From Microvirga sp. (lineage in GTDB: Bacteria > Pseudomonadota > Alphaproteobacteria > Rhizobiales > Beijerinckiaceae): 52,307 nt of DNA. The stretch is taken from positions 1-52,307 of the forward strand of contig JAQSWQ010000025.1 in the NCBI GenBank assembly GCA_029266525.1, given 5' to 3'. The translations under genes and the position numbers were made by a program. The notes under the pieces were generated by a model. It ran no database searches and was not told the DNA's origin. It worked only from the letters and a program-made list of their open reading frames with translations. Of the stretch, positions 25,216 through 35,241 are shown one piece after another; position 1 is the first letter of the stretch, and each line of letters starts with the position of its first letter.

Positions 25216-25319
25216 CTAGAAGCAGGATGACTTTCTTCGAATCCTCATCCCCGCTCCATCTCTTCGTTTGAGCGTGATCTCTTCCGAAAACCGGTTCCCA
25301 CCTTTCGGGATCATGCCTT
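25216..25319. repeat. Dispersed palindromic intergenic repeat, copy B
   Basis: About 104 bases matching 4051-4153 in the same orientation: both begin CTAGA, contain GGATGACTT, share CCGAAAACCGGTTCCCAC and end TTTCGGGATCATGC. The palindromic half is the better conserved. It lies between the small membrane protein (25148) and the 3' end of tgt (25404). The remaining 84 bases before tgt show nothing else. Confidence 0.85.
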
Positions 25320-25403
25320 AGCCTCGGCGTGTGTCACCCGCACGACGAGATCGCGACGTCGAAGCCGCTGCCCATCCGTCCCGGTCGCGGGGAGCGAGGC
25401 GGC

Positions 25404-26570
25404 TCAATCGCTATGGTCCGGCGGGATCTCCCGGTGCTCGTCGCCGCCGTCGCGCTCGCCCTTCGCCCAACCCTCCCTCGTCTCGCCGACGAAGTCCGCG
25501 AGCCGCCCGTCCTGGATCGCCTTGCGCAAGGACGCCATGAGCTCCTGGTAGTAGGCGAGGTTGTTCGCGGTCAGCAGCATCATGCCGAGGATCTCGTTCG
25601 AGCGGACGAGGTGATGGAGATAGGCCCTGGAGTAGCCGTTCGCGGCGGCGGCTTTCGATTCGGGATCGATCGGGGACGGGTCCTCGGCATGCCGCGCGTT
25701 CTTGAGGTTGAGGCGGCCGGAGCGGGTGTAGGCGGTGCCGTGGCGACCGGCTCTCGTCGGCAGCACGCAGTCGAACATGTCGATGCCGCGGCGGACCGCC
25801 TCGAGGATGTCGTCCGGCGTGCCGACGCCCATGAGGTAGCGCGGGCTCGACGCCGGCAGATGCGGCTCGACGACCTCGATCGCCGCGAGCATGTCGGCCT
25901 GAGGCTCGCCGACGGCGAGGCCGCCGATCGCGTAGCCCTTGAGCTCGAGCCCGACGAGCTCCCGCGCGCTCTCGGCCCGAAGCCGCTCGTCGGTGCCGCC
26001 CTGCACGATGCCGAACAGCGCCTTTCCGGGCTGCTCGCCGAAGGCGATGCGGCAGCGCTCGGCCCAGCGCAGGCTGAGGCGCATCGCCTTCTCGACCGCC
26101 TCCGAGGCAGCCGGCAGGCGCACGCATTCGTCGAGCTGCATCTGGATGTCGGAGCCGAGAAGTCCCTGGATCTCAATCGCGCGCTCGGGAGTGAGCACAT
26201 GGGTCGAGCCGTCGATATGGGACTGGAAGGTGACGCCGGTCTCGTCGATCCTCCTCAGCTGCGCGAGCGACATCACCTGGAAGCCGCCGGAGTCGGTGAG
26301 GAGCGGATAGGGCCAGTTCATGAACTGGTGCAGCCCGCCGAGCTTCGCGACGCGCTCGGCGCCGGGGCGCAGCATCAGGTGGTAGGTGTTGCCGAGCACG
26401 ATGTCGGCGCCCAAGGCCTTCACCTGGTCCGGGTACATCGCCTTGACGGTCGCGGCCGTGCCGACCGGCATGAATCCCGGCGTGCGCACGACGCCGCGCG
26501 GCATGCGGATCTCGCCGGTGCGGGCGCCGCCGTCGGTCGCGGTGATGGAGAAGGTGAAGGTCTCGGTCAT
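25404..26570 (-). CDS. tgt: tRNA-guanine transglycosylase with no zinc site
   Basis: 388 residues from the ATG at 26570, which overlaps the queA stop by 4 bases. TGT swaps guanine-34 of certain tRNAs for preQ1. The catalytic core is intact: the Asp of [49 protein letters not shown] and the nucleophile Asp of [14 protein letters not shown]. The C-terminal zinc motif CxCxxC-x25-H is lost: the segment reads [18 protein letters not shown] (Ser305, Ala307 and Ala310 in place of cysteines) and the closing His of the TxHNLxYY motif is Ala (TANNLAYY). All four ligands are therefore gone together. I still expect an active enzyme with a metal-free fold. Confidence 0.94.
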   Translation of the reverse strand: MTETFTFSITATDGGARTGEIRMPRGVVRTPGFMPVGTAATVKAMYPDQVKALGADIVLGNTYHLMLRPGAERVAKLGGLHQFMNWPYPLLTDSGGFQVMSLAQLRRIDETGVTFQSHIDGSTHVLTPERAIEIQGLLGSDIQMQLDECVRLPAASEAVEKAMRLSLRWAERCRIAFGEQPGKALFGIVQGGTDERLRAESARELVGLELKGYAIGGLAVGEPQADMLAAIEVVEPHLPASSPRYLMGVGTPDDILEAVRRGIDMFDCVLPTRAGRHGTAYTRSGRLNLKNARHAEDPSPIDPESKAAAANGYSRAYLHHLVRSNEILGMMLLTANNLAYYQELMASLRKAIQDGRLADFVGETREGWAKGERDGGDEHREIPPDHSD

Positions 26571-27658
26571 CGCGATCTTTCGTCCGGGAACAGCAGGCAC
26601 GCATCCCCGTAAGAATAGAACCTGTAGCCGGCGGCAATCGCATGCGCATAGGCCGCCTTCATGGTCTCCTGCCCGGAGAAGGCGCTGACCAGCATGAACA
26701 GCGTCGAGCGCGGCAGGTGGAAATTGGTCACCAGCGCATCGACCGCGCGGAAGGAAAATCCGGGCGTGATGAAGATGTCGGTCTCCCCCGAAAACGGCGC
26801 GATCGTGCCGTCGTCGCAGGCGGCGCTCTCGAGGAGCCGCAGCGAGGTCGTGCCCACCGCGACGATGCGCCCGCCCCGCCCCCGCGCTTCGTTCAGCGCC
26901 GCCGCGGTCCCGGACGACACGACGCCGAACTCCGCATGCATGCGGTGCTCTCCGGTATCCTCGGCCTTCACGGGCAGGAAGGTCCCCGGCCCGACATGGA
27001 GCGTGACGAAAGCGCGCCCGATGCCGCGCGCCTCGAGCCGGCGAAAGAGGTCGTCGGTGAAATGCAGCCCGGCGGTCGGCGCCGCGACCGCGCCCTCCTC
27101 GCGGGCATAGAGCGTCTGGTAGTCGGCCCGGTCCTGCTCGTCGGCGGGGCGCCTGGCGGCAATGTAGGGCGGCAACGGCATCTCCCCGAGCCGCTCGATC
27201 GCCTCATCGAGGAAGGCGCCGGCAAAGGCGAAGCGCAAGAGCACCTCGCCGCCCTCGCCCTTCTCCTCGACCTCGGCATCGAGCCGCACCAATTCGCAGG
27301 CCGTGCTCTCGGCAGACTCTCCGAACCGGATGCGGTCGCCGACCGCAAGGCGCTTTGCCGGCCGCGCGAAGGCGCGCCAGCGCTCCTCGCCCTCGCGCCT
27401 GTGCAGGAGCACCTCGATGCGCGCGGCGGCCTCATCGCGCACGCGCAGCCCGAACAGCCGGGCCGGGATGACCTTGGTGTCGTTGAAGACCAGCACATCG
27501 CCCGGGCCAAGCAGCTCCGGCAAGTCCCGCACCGACCTGTCCTCGAACCCCGCTGCGCCCGGCCGCACGACCAGAAGCCGCGCGCTGTCGCGCGGATTGG
27601 CCGGCCTCAGCGCAATGCGCTCCTCCGGCAGCTCGAAATCGAACAAATCGACGCGCAT
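26567..27658 (-). CDS. queA: S-adenosylmethionine:tRNA ribosyltransferase-isomerase QueA
   Basis: 363 residues from an ATG at 27658 preceded by GGAGGAG. Converts preQ1 in tRNA to epoxyqueuosine using the ribose of SAM. Family motifs: [19 protein letters not shown] at the start, [50 protein letters not shown] and [19 protein letters not shown], all intact. Coupled to tgt by a 4-base ATGA overlap and placed 20 bases after era. The two enzymes act in successive steps on the same tRNA position. Confidence 0.96.
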   Translation of the reverse strand: MRVDLFDFELPEERIALRPANPRDSARLLVVRPGAAGFEDRSVRDLPELLGPGDVLVFNDTKVIPARLFGLRVRDEAAARIEVLLHRREGEERWRAFARPAKRLAVGDRIRFGESAESTACELVRLDAEVEEKGEGGEVLLRFAFAGAFLDEAIERLGEMPLPPYIAARRPADEQDRADYQTLYAREEGAVAAPTAGLHFTDDLFRRLEARGIGRAFVTLHVGPGTFLPVKAEDTGEHRMHAEFGVVSSGTAAALNEARGRGGRIVAVGTTSLRLLESAACDDGTIAPFSGETDIFITPGFSFRAVDALVTNFHLPRSTLFMLVSAFSGQETMKAAYAHAIAAGYRFYSYGDACLLFPDERSR

Positions 27659-27678
27659 GCTCCTCCGGAGACCCGAGC

Positions 27679-28590
27679 TCACCCCCGCGGAAACTCCAGC
27701 CCCATCTCGCGGTAGCGCTCGGGATCGTCGGCCCAGTTCTCCCGCACTTTGACGAACAGGAAGAGGTGCACCGGCGCCTCGGCGATCTCGGCGATCTCCT
27801 TGCGTGCCGCCTGGCCGATCGCCTTGATGGTCTGGCCGCCCTTGCCGAGCACGATCTTACGCTGGCTCTCGCGCTCGACGAAGATCGTCTGCTCGATGCG
27901 CACCGAGCCGTCCTCGCGCTGCTGCCACTGGTCGGTCTCGACCGTCGAGCGGTAGGGCAGCTCCTCGTGCAGGCGCTCGTAGATCTTCTCGCGGGTGATC
28001 TCGGCGGCGAGCATGCGCAAGGGCGCGTCGGAGATCTGGTCCTCCGGGTAGAGCCAGGGGCCGGGCGGCATCAGGGCGGCCAGCTTGCGCTTGAGGTCGC
28101 CGACCCCGTCCCCGGTCAAGGCGGAGACCATGAAGGTCTCCTCGAACGAGAGGCGGGCGTTCAGGGCCGCGGCGAGCTCGAGGAGCTTCGGGCGCTCGAT
28201 CAGGTCGATCTTGTTCAAGACCAGCATCCGGGGCCGCCGCACCTCGGCGAGCCTGCCGAGGATCGCCTCGTTCTCCTCGTCAACGCCCTTGCGCACGTCG
28301 ACGAGGAGGCACACGACGTCGGCGTCCCCTGCCCCGCCCCAGGCCGAGGTCACCATGGCGCGGTCGAGCCGGCGCTTCGGCTTGAAGATGCCCGGCGTAT
28401 CGACGAAAACGATCTGCGCCTGGCCCTCGATCGCGATGCCGCGCACCACCGTGCGCGTGGTCTGCACCTTGCGCGAGACGATCGACACCTTCGAGCCGAC
28501 GAGCGCATTGAGGAGCGTCGACTTGCCGGCGTTCGGCGCGCCGATCAGCGCGACGAAGCCGCAGCGCGTCTCAGAGCTCGGCTCGGGCAT
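27679..28590 (-). CDS. era: GTPase Era
   Basis: 303 residues. Assembly GTPase for the 30S subunit that binds the 3' end of 16S rRNA. G1 [10 protein letters not shown]3 DTPGI, G4 NKID and the G5 SALTG are all present; the C-terminal KH domain has [20 protein letters not shown]. Usual length. It overlaps the rnc gene by 20 bases, the arrangement standard in proteobacteria (rnc-era). Confidence 0.97.
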   Translation of the reverse strand: MPEPSSETRCGFVALIGAPNAGKSTLLNALVGSKVSIVSRKVQTTRTVVRGIAIEGQAQIVFVDTPGIFKPKRRLDRAMVTSAWGGAGDADVVCLLVDVRKGVDEENEAILGRLAEVRRPRMLVLNKIDLIERPKLLELAAALNARLSFEETFMVSALTGDGVGDLKRKLAALMPPGPWLYPEDQISDAPLRMLAAEITREKIYERLHEELPYRSTVETDQWQQREDGSVRIEQTIFVERESQRKIVLGKGGQTIKAIGQAARKEIAEIAEAPVHLFLFVKVRENWADDPERYREMGLEFPRG

Positions 28591-29338
28591 CTTCGCTCCA
28601 GGGCGGCGGCTCGGGCACCGCGGGCTCCTCGTCCTGGGCTGGCGCTTTCAGGGGTTTCTTCCACCAGCGCTCGCGGACGAGAAGCGTCTCGGCCGCGTCC
28701 TGTTCCGCGGCGCGCTTCGAGGAGCCCGTGCCTTCCGCGGGCTTGAAGCCGCGCACCGTCACCGAGATTCGAAACCGGGGCGCGTGATCGGGCCCGAACT
28801 GCTCGACGACCTCATAGGCGGGCAGCGGCAGCCCGCGCGCAAGCGCCCATTCCTGCAGCGCCGCCTTCGGATTCGAGGGCGCCTTGCGCAGCGCCTGCAT
28901 GCGCGGCCCGAAGGCCTTCTCGACGACCTCCCGCGCCGCCGGATAGCCGCCGTCGAGGAACACCGCCGCGATCACCGCCTCGCAGACATCGGCGAGCACC
29001 GAGCGGTTGGTGCGGATCGCCGCTTCGCGGCCGCCGATCTTGATGCAGGGCCCGAGCTCCCATTCGGCCGCGACGGCGGCGCAGGTCTCGCGGCGCACGA
29101 GCTCGGAGAAGCGGCGCGACAGGTCTCCCTCCGAGCCCTTGAAGCCGCCGTAGAGCATGTCTGCGATCGCGAGGCCGAGCACGCGGTCGCCGAGGAACTC
29201 CATGCGCTGATAGCTCTTCGCCTGGATGCCTTTGGCGGCGCTCATGTGGGTGAGCGCGTTCATGAGGAGGTCGCGGTCGTTGAAGGCGTGGCCGATCCGC
29301 GCCTCGAGCGCCTGGAGGTCAGGCTTGCGCCGGGCCAT
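28571..29338 (-). CDS. rnc: Ribonuclease III
   Basis: 255 residues. Cleaves double-stranded RNA in rRNA processing and mRNA control. Signature RMEFLGDRVLGLAIADMLY with the metal-binding Glu and Asp, and LADVCEAVIAAVFLDGGY with the second pair. The C-terminal double-stranded RNA binding domain runs through NPKAALQEWALARGLPLPAY to GTGSSKRAAEQDAAE; a 30-residue Pro-rich tail follows. Start at 29338, 12 bases after lepB. Confidence 0.97.
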   Translation of the reverse strand: MARRKPDLQALEARIGHAFNDRDLLMNALTHMSAAKGIQAKSYQRMEFLGDRVLGLAIADMLYGGFKGSEGDLSRRFSELVRRETCAAVAAEWELGPCIKIGGREAAIRTNRSVLADVCEAVIAAVFLDGGYPAAREVVEKAFGPRMQALRKAPSNPKAALQEWALARGLPLPAYEVVEQFGPDHAPRFRISVTVRGFKPAEGTGSSKRAAEQDAAETLLVRERWWKKPLKAPAQDEEPAVPEPPPWSEDARAEL

Positions 29339-29350
29339 CGCCGCACGGCC

Positions 29351-30127
29351 TCATCGGATCGGCTTGAACATCCGGTTCCAGCGCACCGTCCAGGGCCATT
29401 CCCACACCGCCCAGGCGCTCGCGCCCTCGTCGATCGAGAAGAAGATGATCTCGGCCCGCCCGACGAAGTTCTCGAACGGCACGTAACCGACGCTCGCGAG
29501 GTCGCGCGAATCGGTCGAGTTGTCGCGGTTATCGCCCATCATGAAGAAATGGGCGGGGGGCACGCTGTAGACTTCGGTGTTGTCCCAGAAGCCGCGGTCG
29601 CCCTCGCGCTCGATGATCTCGTGCGAGACGCCGTTCGGCAGGGTCTCGCGGTAGTGGACGACCTTGCTGGCGCGGCCCCAGGCGTCCGAGGTCTCGTAAT
29701 CGGCGATGCGCTCGCGCCTCACCGCCTGGCCGTTGATGTTGAGCACGCCCTGGACGACCTGGATCTTGTCGCCCGGCAGCCCGATCACGCGCTTGATATA
29801 GTCGGTCGAGTTGTCCTTCGGCAGCTTGAACACGGCGATGTCGCCGCGCTTCGGCTCGGAGGCCCACACGCGTCCCTGCAGCACCGGCGGGCCGAAGGGG
29901 ATCGAGTAGCGCGAATAGCCGTAGGAATATTTCGAGACGAAGAGGTAGTCGCCGATCAGCAGCGTCGGGATCAGCGATCCCGACGGGATGTTGAAGGGCT
30001 GGAATAGCACCGTGCGGACGACGACGGCGATCAAGAGCGCCTGGACGATCACCTTGATCGTCTCGGCGATGCCCCCTTCGCGCTTGTCCTTGATCCTGCC
30101 GCTCCCGCTCACGCGCACCCGTTCCAT
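29351..30127 (-). CDS. lepB: Signal peptidase I
   Basis: 258 residues from the ATG at 30127. One N-terminal membrane helix (TIKVIVQALLIAVVVRTVLF), then the periplasmic catalytic domain with the Ser in IPSGSLIPTLL (Ser51) and the general-base Lys in YIKRVIGLPGD; box E is MGDNRDNSTDSRD. The usual Met after the catalytic Ser is Leu here. Removes Sec and Tat signal peptides, several of which occur in this window. Fits the pdxJ-acpS-lepB-rnc-era order of alphaproteobacteria. Confidence 0.96.
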   Translation of the reverse strand: MERVRVSGSGRIKDKREGGIAETIKVIVQALLIAVVVRTVLFQPFNIPSGSLIPTLLIGDYLFVSKYSYGYSRYSIPFGPPVLQGRVWASEPKRGDIAVFKLPKDNSTDYIKRVIGLPGDKIQVVQGVLNINGQAVRRERIADYETSDAWGRASKVVHYRETLPNGVSHEIIEREGDRGFWDNTEVYSVPPAHFFMMGDNRDNSTDSRDLASVGYVPFENFVGRAEIIFFSIDEGASAWAVWEWPWTVRWNRMFKPIR

Positions 30128-30205
30128 GAATCGCTCCTGGCCGGGCGCGCCCGACGGGCGCGGTCTAGCCGAATGGCCGCGCGCCCGCAACGCGCTGAAG
30201 CTCGC

Positions 30206-30604
30206 TTAGATGGGGCGGGCCTCGATCACCACAAAGGCCTGGGCCAGCGGAGGGTCGTCGGTCAGCGACACATGCACGATCGCCTCGGATCCGGGCGGAG
30301 TGATGGCCGCGAGCCGCGCGAGCGCGCCGCCGTGGAGGCGCATGGTCGGGCGGCCGCCGGGCAGGTTCACCACCTCCATGTCGCGGAAGAACACCCCCGC
30401 CCGCATGCCGGTGCCGAGCGCCTTGGCGCAGGCCTCCTTGGCCGCGAAGCGCCGGGCGTAGGATTCGGCGCGGCCCCGGCGCCGGTCGCTGCGCCGGCGC
30501 TCGCCCTCGGTGAAGATGCGGCCGGTGAAGCGCTCGCCGTGGCGCTCCATGGCGCGTGCGATGCGCCGGATGTCGCAGAGGTCCGAGCCGATGCCGAGGA
30601 TCAA
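30206..30604 (-). CDS. acpS: Holo-[acyl-carrier-protein] synthase
   Basis: 132 residues. Transfers 4'-phosphopantetheine from CoA to acyl carrier protein. Magnesium ligands: Asp in [11 protein letters not shown] and Glu in [15 protein letters not shown]. The start is a TTG at 30602-30604 that overlaps the pdxJ TGA (sequence TTGA); no ATG or GTG is closer to the conserved N-terminus, so re-initiation after pdxJ is likely. lepB follows after 78 bases. Confidence 0.93.
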   Translation of the reverse strand: MILGIGSDLCDIRRIARAMERHGERFTGRIFTEGERRRSDRRRGRAESYARRFAAKEACAKALGTGMRAGVFFRDMEVVNLPGGRPTMRLHGGALARLAAITPPGSEAIVHVSLTDDPPLAQAFVVIEARPI

Positions 30605-31353
30605 ATCCCGGCCCTTCCCTCGTCCATGGCGGCACGCATGGTGCGCACGGCCTCGCCGAGGCCCATGAACACCGCCTCGCAGATCAGGAAATGGCCGATG
30701 TTGAGCTCGACGATCTCCGGGATGGCGGCGACCATGCGGGCGGTGTCGAAGGTGAGCCCGTGGCCGGCATGGATCTCGAGCCCGATCGACGCGCCGTGCT
30801 CGGCCGCCCGGCGCAGCCGCGACAGCTCGTGCGCGGTCAGGCCCTCGTCGGCGGCGAGGTACGCCTCGCAGAAGGCGCCGCTATGCAGCTCGACCACCGG
30901 CGCCTCGAGGCTCCTCGCCGCCTCCATGACCTCGACCTCCGGCTCGACGAAGAGCGAGACCCGGATGCCCTCCCCCTTGAGCTGCCGCACCACCGGCGCG
31001 AGATGGTTGTGGCCTCCGACGACGTCGAGCCCGCCCTCGGTCGTGCGCTCGCTGCGCTTCTCGGGCACGAGGCAGGCGGCGTGCGGGCGCACGCGGCTTG
31101 CGATCGCGATCATCTCGCCGGTTGCGGCGATCTCGAAATTGAGCGGCGCCAGGATCTCGCGCTTGATGATGTCGATATCGGCGTCGCGGATGTGGCGGCG
31201 GTCCTCGCGCAGATGCGCCGTGATGCCGTCCGCGCCCGCCATGATCGCGGCATGCGCGGCCCGGACCGGGTCCGGATAGCCCTGGTCGCGCGCGTTCCTG
31301 AGCGTCGCCACATGGTCGATGTTCACGCCGAGGCGCAGAAAAGGCGCCGCCAT
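30601..31353 (-). CDS. pdxJ: Pyridoxine 5'-phosphate synthase
   Basis: 250 residues from the ATG at 31353. Condenses 1-deoxyxylulose-5-phosphate with 3-amino-2-oxopropyl phosphate to form pyridoxine phosphate. Family motifs complete: [80 protein letters not shown] and [17 protein letters not shown]. First gene of the minus-strand run pdxJ-acpS-lepB-rnc-era-queA-tgt. Divergent from the FNT transporter gene, with 123 bases between. Confidence 0.96.
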   Translation of the reverse strand: MAAPFLRLGVNIDHVATLRNARDQGYPDPVRAAHAAIMAGADGITAHLREDRRHIRDADIDIIKREILAPLNFEIAATGEMIAIASRVRPHAACLVPEKRSERTTEGGLDVVGGHNHLAPVVRQLKGEGIRVSLFVEPEVEVMEAARSLEAPVVELHSGAFCEAYLAADEGLTAHELSRLRRAAEHGASIGLEIHAGHGLTFDTARMVAAIPEIVELNIGHFLICEAVFMGLGEAVRTMRAAMDEGRAGI

Positions 31354-31476
31354 CGTCCTCTCCTCATGACCGCGCCTTAGTAGCTGCCGAGGCGGCGCCG
31401 GCCAAGCGCCGGAGCGCCGCCGGAACAAAGCCGCTCTCCCGAGTTTTTCGGTAGCAGCCGCTCTGAGGGGAGTGCG

Positions 31477-32352
31477 ATGGACACGCCTACGCCCACTAGC
31501 GGCGACGAGAACCGCAACGCCCTCAGCCCGGCCTCCAAGATGGAGGGGTTCTCCGAAAAGGAGCGCGACGCCGTCGAGAAGCAGAGCCGGCCGAGCGCCG
31601 CGCTCATCCACGAGACCATCCGGGCGGAAGGCGAGAGCGAGCTCGAGCGTACGGCGACGGCCCTTCTGCTCTCGGGCTTCGCGGCCGGGCTCTCGATGGG
31701 CTTCTCTCTCATCACCGAGGGGCTTCTGCTGGCCCATCTGCCGAAGGAGCCCTGGCGCGAGCTCGTCGCCAATTTCGGCTACACCATAGGCTTCCTGGTC
31801 GTCGTGCTCGGGCGCCAGCAGCTCTTCACCGAGAACACGCTGACGCCGATCCTGCCGCTCCTCTACCACCGCGACGGCCACACCCTCCGGCGCGTGCTCC
31901 GGCTGTGGGGCCTGGTGCTCGCCGCCAATACCGTCGGCACCTTCGTCATGACGGCCGTGATCGCCCACGGCTCGCTCTTCGACCCGCCGGTCGAGGCCGC
32001 CTTCGCCGAGATCGGCCGCAAGGCGGTTTCCGCCTCCTTCGGCACGGCCGTGCTGAAAGGGGTCTTCGCGGGCTGGCTGATCGCGCTGATGGCCTGGCTG
32101 ATGCCGACCGCCGAGGGCTCGCGGCCGCTGATCATCATTCTCATCACCTATGTGGTCGCGCTCGGCGGCTTCACCCATGTGGTCGCGGGCTCGATCGACG
32201 CCTTCTACCTCGTCCACACCGGCGAGATCGGCTATGGCGCGTATCTCGCCCGCTTCTTCGTCCCCACCCTGATCGGCAACGTGCTCGGCGGCGTCACGCT
32301 CGTCGCGGCGCTCAATTTCGGGCAGGTGAAGCCGGAGATCGAGCACATCTAG
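31477..32352 (+). CDS. Formate/nitrite transporter (FNT) family membrane protein, YfdC-like
   Basis: 291 residues from an ATG at 31477 after GAGGGGAG. A polar N-terminal section of about 60 residues precedes six hydrophobic segments. Segments such as TALLLSGFAAGLSMGFSLI, FTENTLTPILPLLYHRDG and LKGVFAGWLIALMAWLM match the YfdC-type branch of FNT channels, including the FTENT motif of the pore. The long charged N-terminus is typical of that branch. The transported anion is not known. It is the only gene on its strand here before the ribosomal operon. Confidence 0.88.
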   Translation: MDTPTPTSGDENRNALSPASKMEGFSEKERDAVEKQSRPSAALIHETIRAEGESELERTATALLLSGFAAGLSMGFSLITEGLLLAHLPKEPWRELVANFGYTIGFLVVVLGRQQLFTENTLTPILPLLYHRDGHTLRRVLRLWGLVLAANTVGTFVMTAVIAHGSLFDPPVEAAFAEIGRKAVSASFGTAVLKGVFAGWLIALMAWLMPTAEGSRPLIIILITYVVALGGFTHVVAGSIDAFYLVHTGEIGYGAYLARFFVPTLIGNVLGGVTLVAALNFGQVKPEIEHI

Positions 32353-32589
32353 ATCCGCGCGCTGCTCCGCTTGCGCTCACGGGCGAAAGCCCCTATGTCC
32401 GCCGCTTCGCGTTCGCTCCGGCCGGGGGCTGAACGGACGGCCGTCAGGCAGGGTCTTCTCAGACCCGTCGTCCCGTGTCTCCGCCTTCGAACAACCGCTC
32501 GGGCCTTACGGCTCGAAGGGCTTGGCGCCGATCGGACGCGCGAACCGGCTCATTCCAGAGCTCAAGTCGAATCTAAGGAAGGGCCCTCT

Positions 32590-33018
32590 ATGCCTCTCTA
32601 CGAGCACATCTTCCTGGCGCGCCAGGATGTGACCGCGCAGCATGTCGAGACGATGGCGGACCAGTTCAAGGGCGTCATCGAAGCGGGCGGCGGCAAGGTC
32701 GAGAAGACCGAGATGTGGGGCGTGAAGTCGCTCGCCTACCGCATCAAGAAGAACCGTAAGGCGCATTTTGCGATGTTCAACCTCGATTCCCCGCCCGCGG
32801 CGGTCGCCGAGATGGAGCGTCAGATGCGCATCAACGAGGACATCCTGCGCTTCATGACGGTGCGCGTCGACGCGCTCGAGGCCGAGCCCTCCGTCATGAT
32901 GCAGAAGCGCGATCGCGACGAGCGCAAGGAGCGCGAGCGCGGCCGCCGGCGCGACGACGAAGGCGGCTATGACGGGGGCTATGCCCCGCCGGCCCCGGCC
33001 GCCACCGAGGAGGCTTGA
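32590..33018 (+). CDS. rpsF: 30S ribosomal protein S6
   Basis: 142 residues. Binds the central domain of 16S rRNA together with S18. [39 protein letters not shown] and [15 protein letters not shown] are family-typical. The C-terminal 35 residues are a charged and Pro/Ala tail ([20 protein letters not shown]). AAGGAAGGG precedes the start. The 237-base leader upstream (32353-32589) holds no gene and may carry the operon promoter and an S6:S18-binding RNA structure, which I cannot confirm by eye. Confidence 0.96.
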   Translation: MPLYEHIFLARQDVTAQHVETMADQFKGVIEAGGGKVEKTEMWGVKSLAYRIKKNRKAHFAMFNLDSPPAAVAEMERQMRINEDILRFMTVRVDALEAEPSVMMQKRDRDERKERERGRRRDDEGGYDGGYAPPAPAATEEA

Positions 33019-33020
33019 TC

Positions 33021-33281
33021 ATGGCTTTTGGTGGTGGCGGCGGTGGCGGCGGCGGAGCCCGTCGCCCGTTCTTCCGCAGGCGCAAGACCTGCCCGTTCTC
33101 GGGCCCGAACGCGCCGAAGATCGACTACAAGGACACGAAGCTGCTCTCGCGCTACATCTCCGAGCGCGGCAAGATCGTGCCCTCGCGCATCACGGCGGTG
33201 TCGGCCAAGAAGCAGCGCGAGCTCGCGGCCGCGATCAAGCGGGCTCGGTTCCTGGGGCTTCTGCCCTACGTGATCCGTTAA
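33021..33281 (+). CDS. rpsR: 30S ribosomal protein S18
   Basis: 86 residues, starting 3 bases after rpsF. Gly-rich N-terminus ([20 protein letters not shown]), then [40 protein letters not shown] and [14 protein letters not shown]. Works with S6 in 30S assembly. A repeat element separates it from the next gene. Confidence 0.96.
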   Translation: MAFGGGGGGGGGARRPFFRRRKTCPFSGPNAPKIDYKDTKLLSRYISERGKIVPSRITAVSAKKQRELAAAIKRARFLGLLPYVIR

Positions 33282-33292
33282 CACGTCGCCCG

Positions 33293-33396
33293 CGAAGCGG
33301 GAGAGGTCGAGTCGGCGCGGCAGCGCCGACCGGGTGAGGGCAGTGCTGCGACTCTCCCCTCACCCCAGCCCTCTCCCGCAAGCGGGAGAGGGGGTT
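33293..33396. repeat. Palindromic repeat between rpsR and the DUF2232 gene
   Basis: Contains GCGAAGCGGGAGAGG, the stem GTCGGCGC GGCA GCGCCGAC, CGGGTGAGGG paired with CCCTCACCCC, and CCCTCTCCCGCAAGCGGGAG followed by AGGG. The CTCTCCCGC hairpin is the same type as in the pyrB-pyrC gap. Confidence 0.85.
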
Positions 33397-33455
33397 GGCA
33401 ACGCTGGGGCGGGCCGGACCCGCCCCTAACCCTGCGGAAGGCAGCGGGACAGCGG

Positions 33456-34430
33456 ATGAATTTCTCTCTCGTCGGCCTCGGCGCCGGTCTCGTCTCGGCC
33501 CTGCTCATCGCGGTGGTCGCCAAGGCGACGCCGCTTGCGATGCTGCTCTTCCTCCTCGCGCCGATTCCGGTGCTGATCGTGACGCTCGGCTGGGACCACC
33601 GCGCCGGGCTCGTGGCGTCGCTCGCCGGCGGGATCGCCACCGCGCTTGCGCTCTCGCCCTATGAAGGCATCGGTTTCGCGGTCGGGACGGGCCTGCCGGC
33701 CTGGTGGCTCGGCTTCCTCGCGCTTCTCGGCAAGCCGCAGGCGAACGGCGCGATCGAGTGGTACCCGCTCGGCCGGCTCCTCGCCTGGATCGCCGCAACC
33801 GCGGCCCTGACCGTATTGGCCACCGCGATCGTCGCCTCGGGCGACTTCGCGAGCTTTCAGGCGCGGATGCGCCGTCTCGCCGACCTCTTCATCCAGGCGC
33901 AGCTGCGCACCGGGCGGGGCCCGGCGACGCAGGTCGACAGCGCGGTCCTCGACGCGATTGCGACCCGATTTGCGGCCCTCGCGCCGATGTTTGCGGCGCA
34001 AGGGTTCACGCTCATCCTCGCGGTCTACGTCTGGGTCGGCGCCAAGATCGTCTCGATCTCCGGCCGGCTGCCGCGGCCCTGGCCCTACCTCCCGGCGACG
34101 GTGATGCCGCGCTCCGCTCTCGTCATGCTCGGCGGCGCCTTTCTGCTGGCCTTCGTCGGCGGCTTTGCCGGCGTGTTCGGCCTTGCGCTCCTCGGCGCGA
34201 CGCTCATGGCCTTCGGTCTCCAGGGGCTCGCGGCAGTGCACCAGATCACGCTCGGCCGGAGCGGACGCACGGCGATGCTGACCGTCGCCTACCTGCTTCT
34301 CGTGCTGACCCAGGGCATGCTGTTCATCGCGCTGATGCTGTTCGGCATTGCCGATACCCTCGCCGGGCTTCGCGCCCGCATGAAGCTCCCGCCGGCCCCG
34401 ACCAGCGGCCCCGGACCCCGTTCAACCTGA
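33456..34430 (+). CDS. DUF2232 integral membrane protein
   Basis: 324 residues with about eight hydrophobic segments. The N-terminal [20 protein letters not shown] and [19 protein letters not shown], and the C-terminal [20 protein letters not shown] with [13 protein letters not shown], match the DUF2232 (YybS-like) family, which sits between rpsR and rplI in many alphaproteobacteria. Function unknown; the operon position suggests a link to translation or the envelope. rplI follows after 23 bases. Confidence 0.88.
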   Translation: MNFSLVGLGAGLVSALLIAVVAKATPLAMLLFLLAPIPVLIVTLGWDHRAGLVASLAGGIATALALSPYEGIGFAVGTGLPAWWLGFLALLGKPQANGAIEWYPLGRLLAWIAATAALTVLATAIVASGDFASFQARMRRLADLFIQAQLRTGRGPATQVDSAVLDAIATRFAALAPMFAAQGFTLILAVYVWVGAKIVSISGRLPRPWPYLPATVMPRSALVMLGGAFLLAFVGGFAGVFGLALLGATLMAFGLQGLAAVHQITLGRSGRTAMLTVAYLLLVLTQGMLFIALMLFGIADTLAGLRARMKLPPAPTSGPGPRST

Positions 34431-34453
34431 ACATCTATCGAAGGAGAGCACCC

Positions 34454-35020
34454 ATGGAAGTGATCCTGCTGGAGCGCGTCGCCAAGCTCGGCCAGATGGG
34501 CGAGACCGTGCGCGTCAAGGACGGCTTTGCGCGCAACTTCCTCCTGCCGCGCGGCAAGGCCCTGCGCGCCACGAAGGAGAACAAGCAGCGCTTCGAGACC
34601 CAACGCGCGCAGCTCGAGGCCCGCAACCTTGAGCGCCGCACGGAGGCGCAAGGCGTCGCCGACAAGCTCAACGGCCAGAGCTTCATCGTGATCCGCCAGG
34701 CCGGCGAATCGGGCGTGCTCTACGGCTCGGTGTCGACCCGCGACCTTGCCGAGATCGTCACCAAGGGCGGCTTCTCGGTCGGCCGCGAGCAGATCGCCCT
34801 CAACGCGCCGATCAAGTCGCTCGGCCTGCACACGGTTCCGGTCGTCCTTCATCCCGAGGTCGAGGTGAAGGTCACGATCAACGTCGCCCGCAGCCAGGAC
34901 GAGGCCGAGCGTCAGGCGCGCGGCGAGACCGTCTCGACCCGCGAGGAGACGAACCTCGACGACCTCGGCCTCGAGGTCGGCGCGGCCCTCGCCGAGGCGG
35001 GCCCGGGCGAGGAGGCTTGA
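34454..35020 (+). CDS. rplI: 50S ribosomal protein L9
   Basis: 188 residues. [20 protein letters not shown] and [20 protein letters not shown] form the N-terminal rRNA-binding domain, followed by the long connecting helix and the C-terminal domain ([20 protein letters not shown]). The C-terminus has an acidic 30-residue extension. AAGGAGAGC precedes the start. Confidence 0.96.
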   Translation: MEVILLERVAKLGQMGETVRVKDGFARNFLLPRGKALRATKENKQRFETQRAQLEARNLERRTEAQGVADKLNGQSFIVIRQAGESGVLYGSVSTRDLAEIVTKGGFSVGREQIALNAPIKSLGLHTVPVVLHPEVEVKVTINVARSQDEAERQARGETVSTREETNLDDLGLEVGAALAEAGPGEEA

Positions 35021-35241
35021 GGTTCTGTTCCCGATATGTTCTAGTCGCGGACGTTGCGTCCGAGTCGGCAGGAGACTCGGACGCGGCGCCCGTTCCTTTT
35101 CAAGCGCTGTCAAGCGGATCGTCCGCGCGGCGGCGGACGAAATGTGGGAATCGGGGAATGCAAGGGCTGCGGCGGGCTGAGCCGTGTGCGGCTTGCGCGA
35201 GCGCTTAGAACCTTTGGCGCTCCTCCAGTCTCGGAACCCCG

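Noticed and set aside
24966-25403. A preQ1 or other riboswitch near tgt/queA
   Set aside because: The region lies downstream of tgt, and the queA and era genes leave no leader long enough; only a dispersed repeat was found.
28085-30007. A 640-codon plus-strand frame over era, rnc and lepB
   Set aside because: Crosses three well-supported minus-strand genes and has no domain features.
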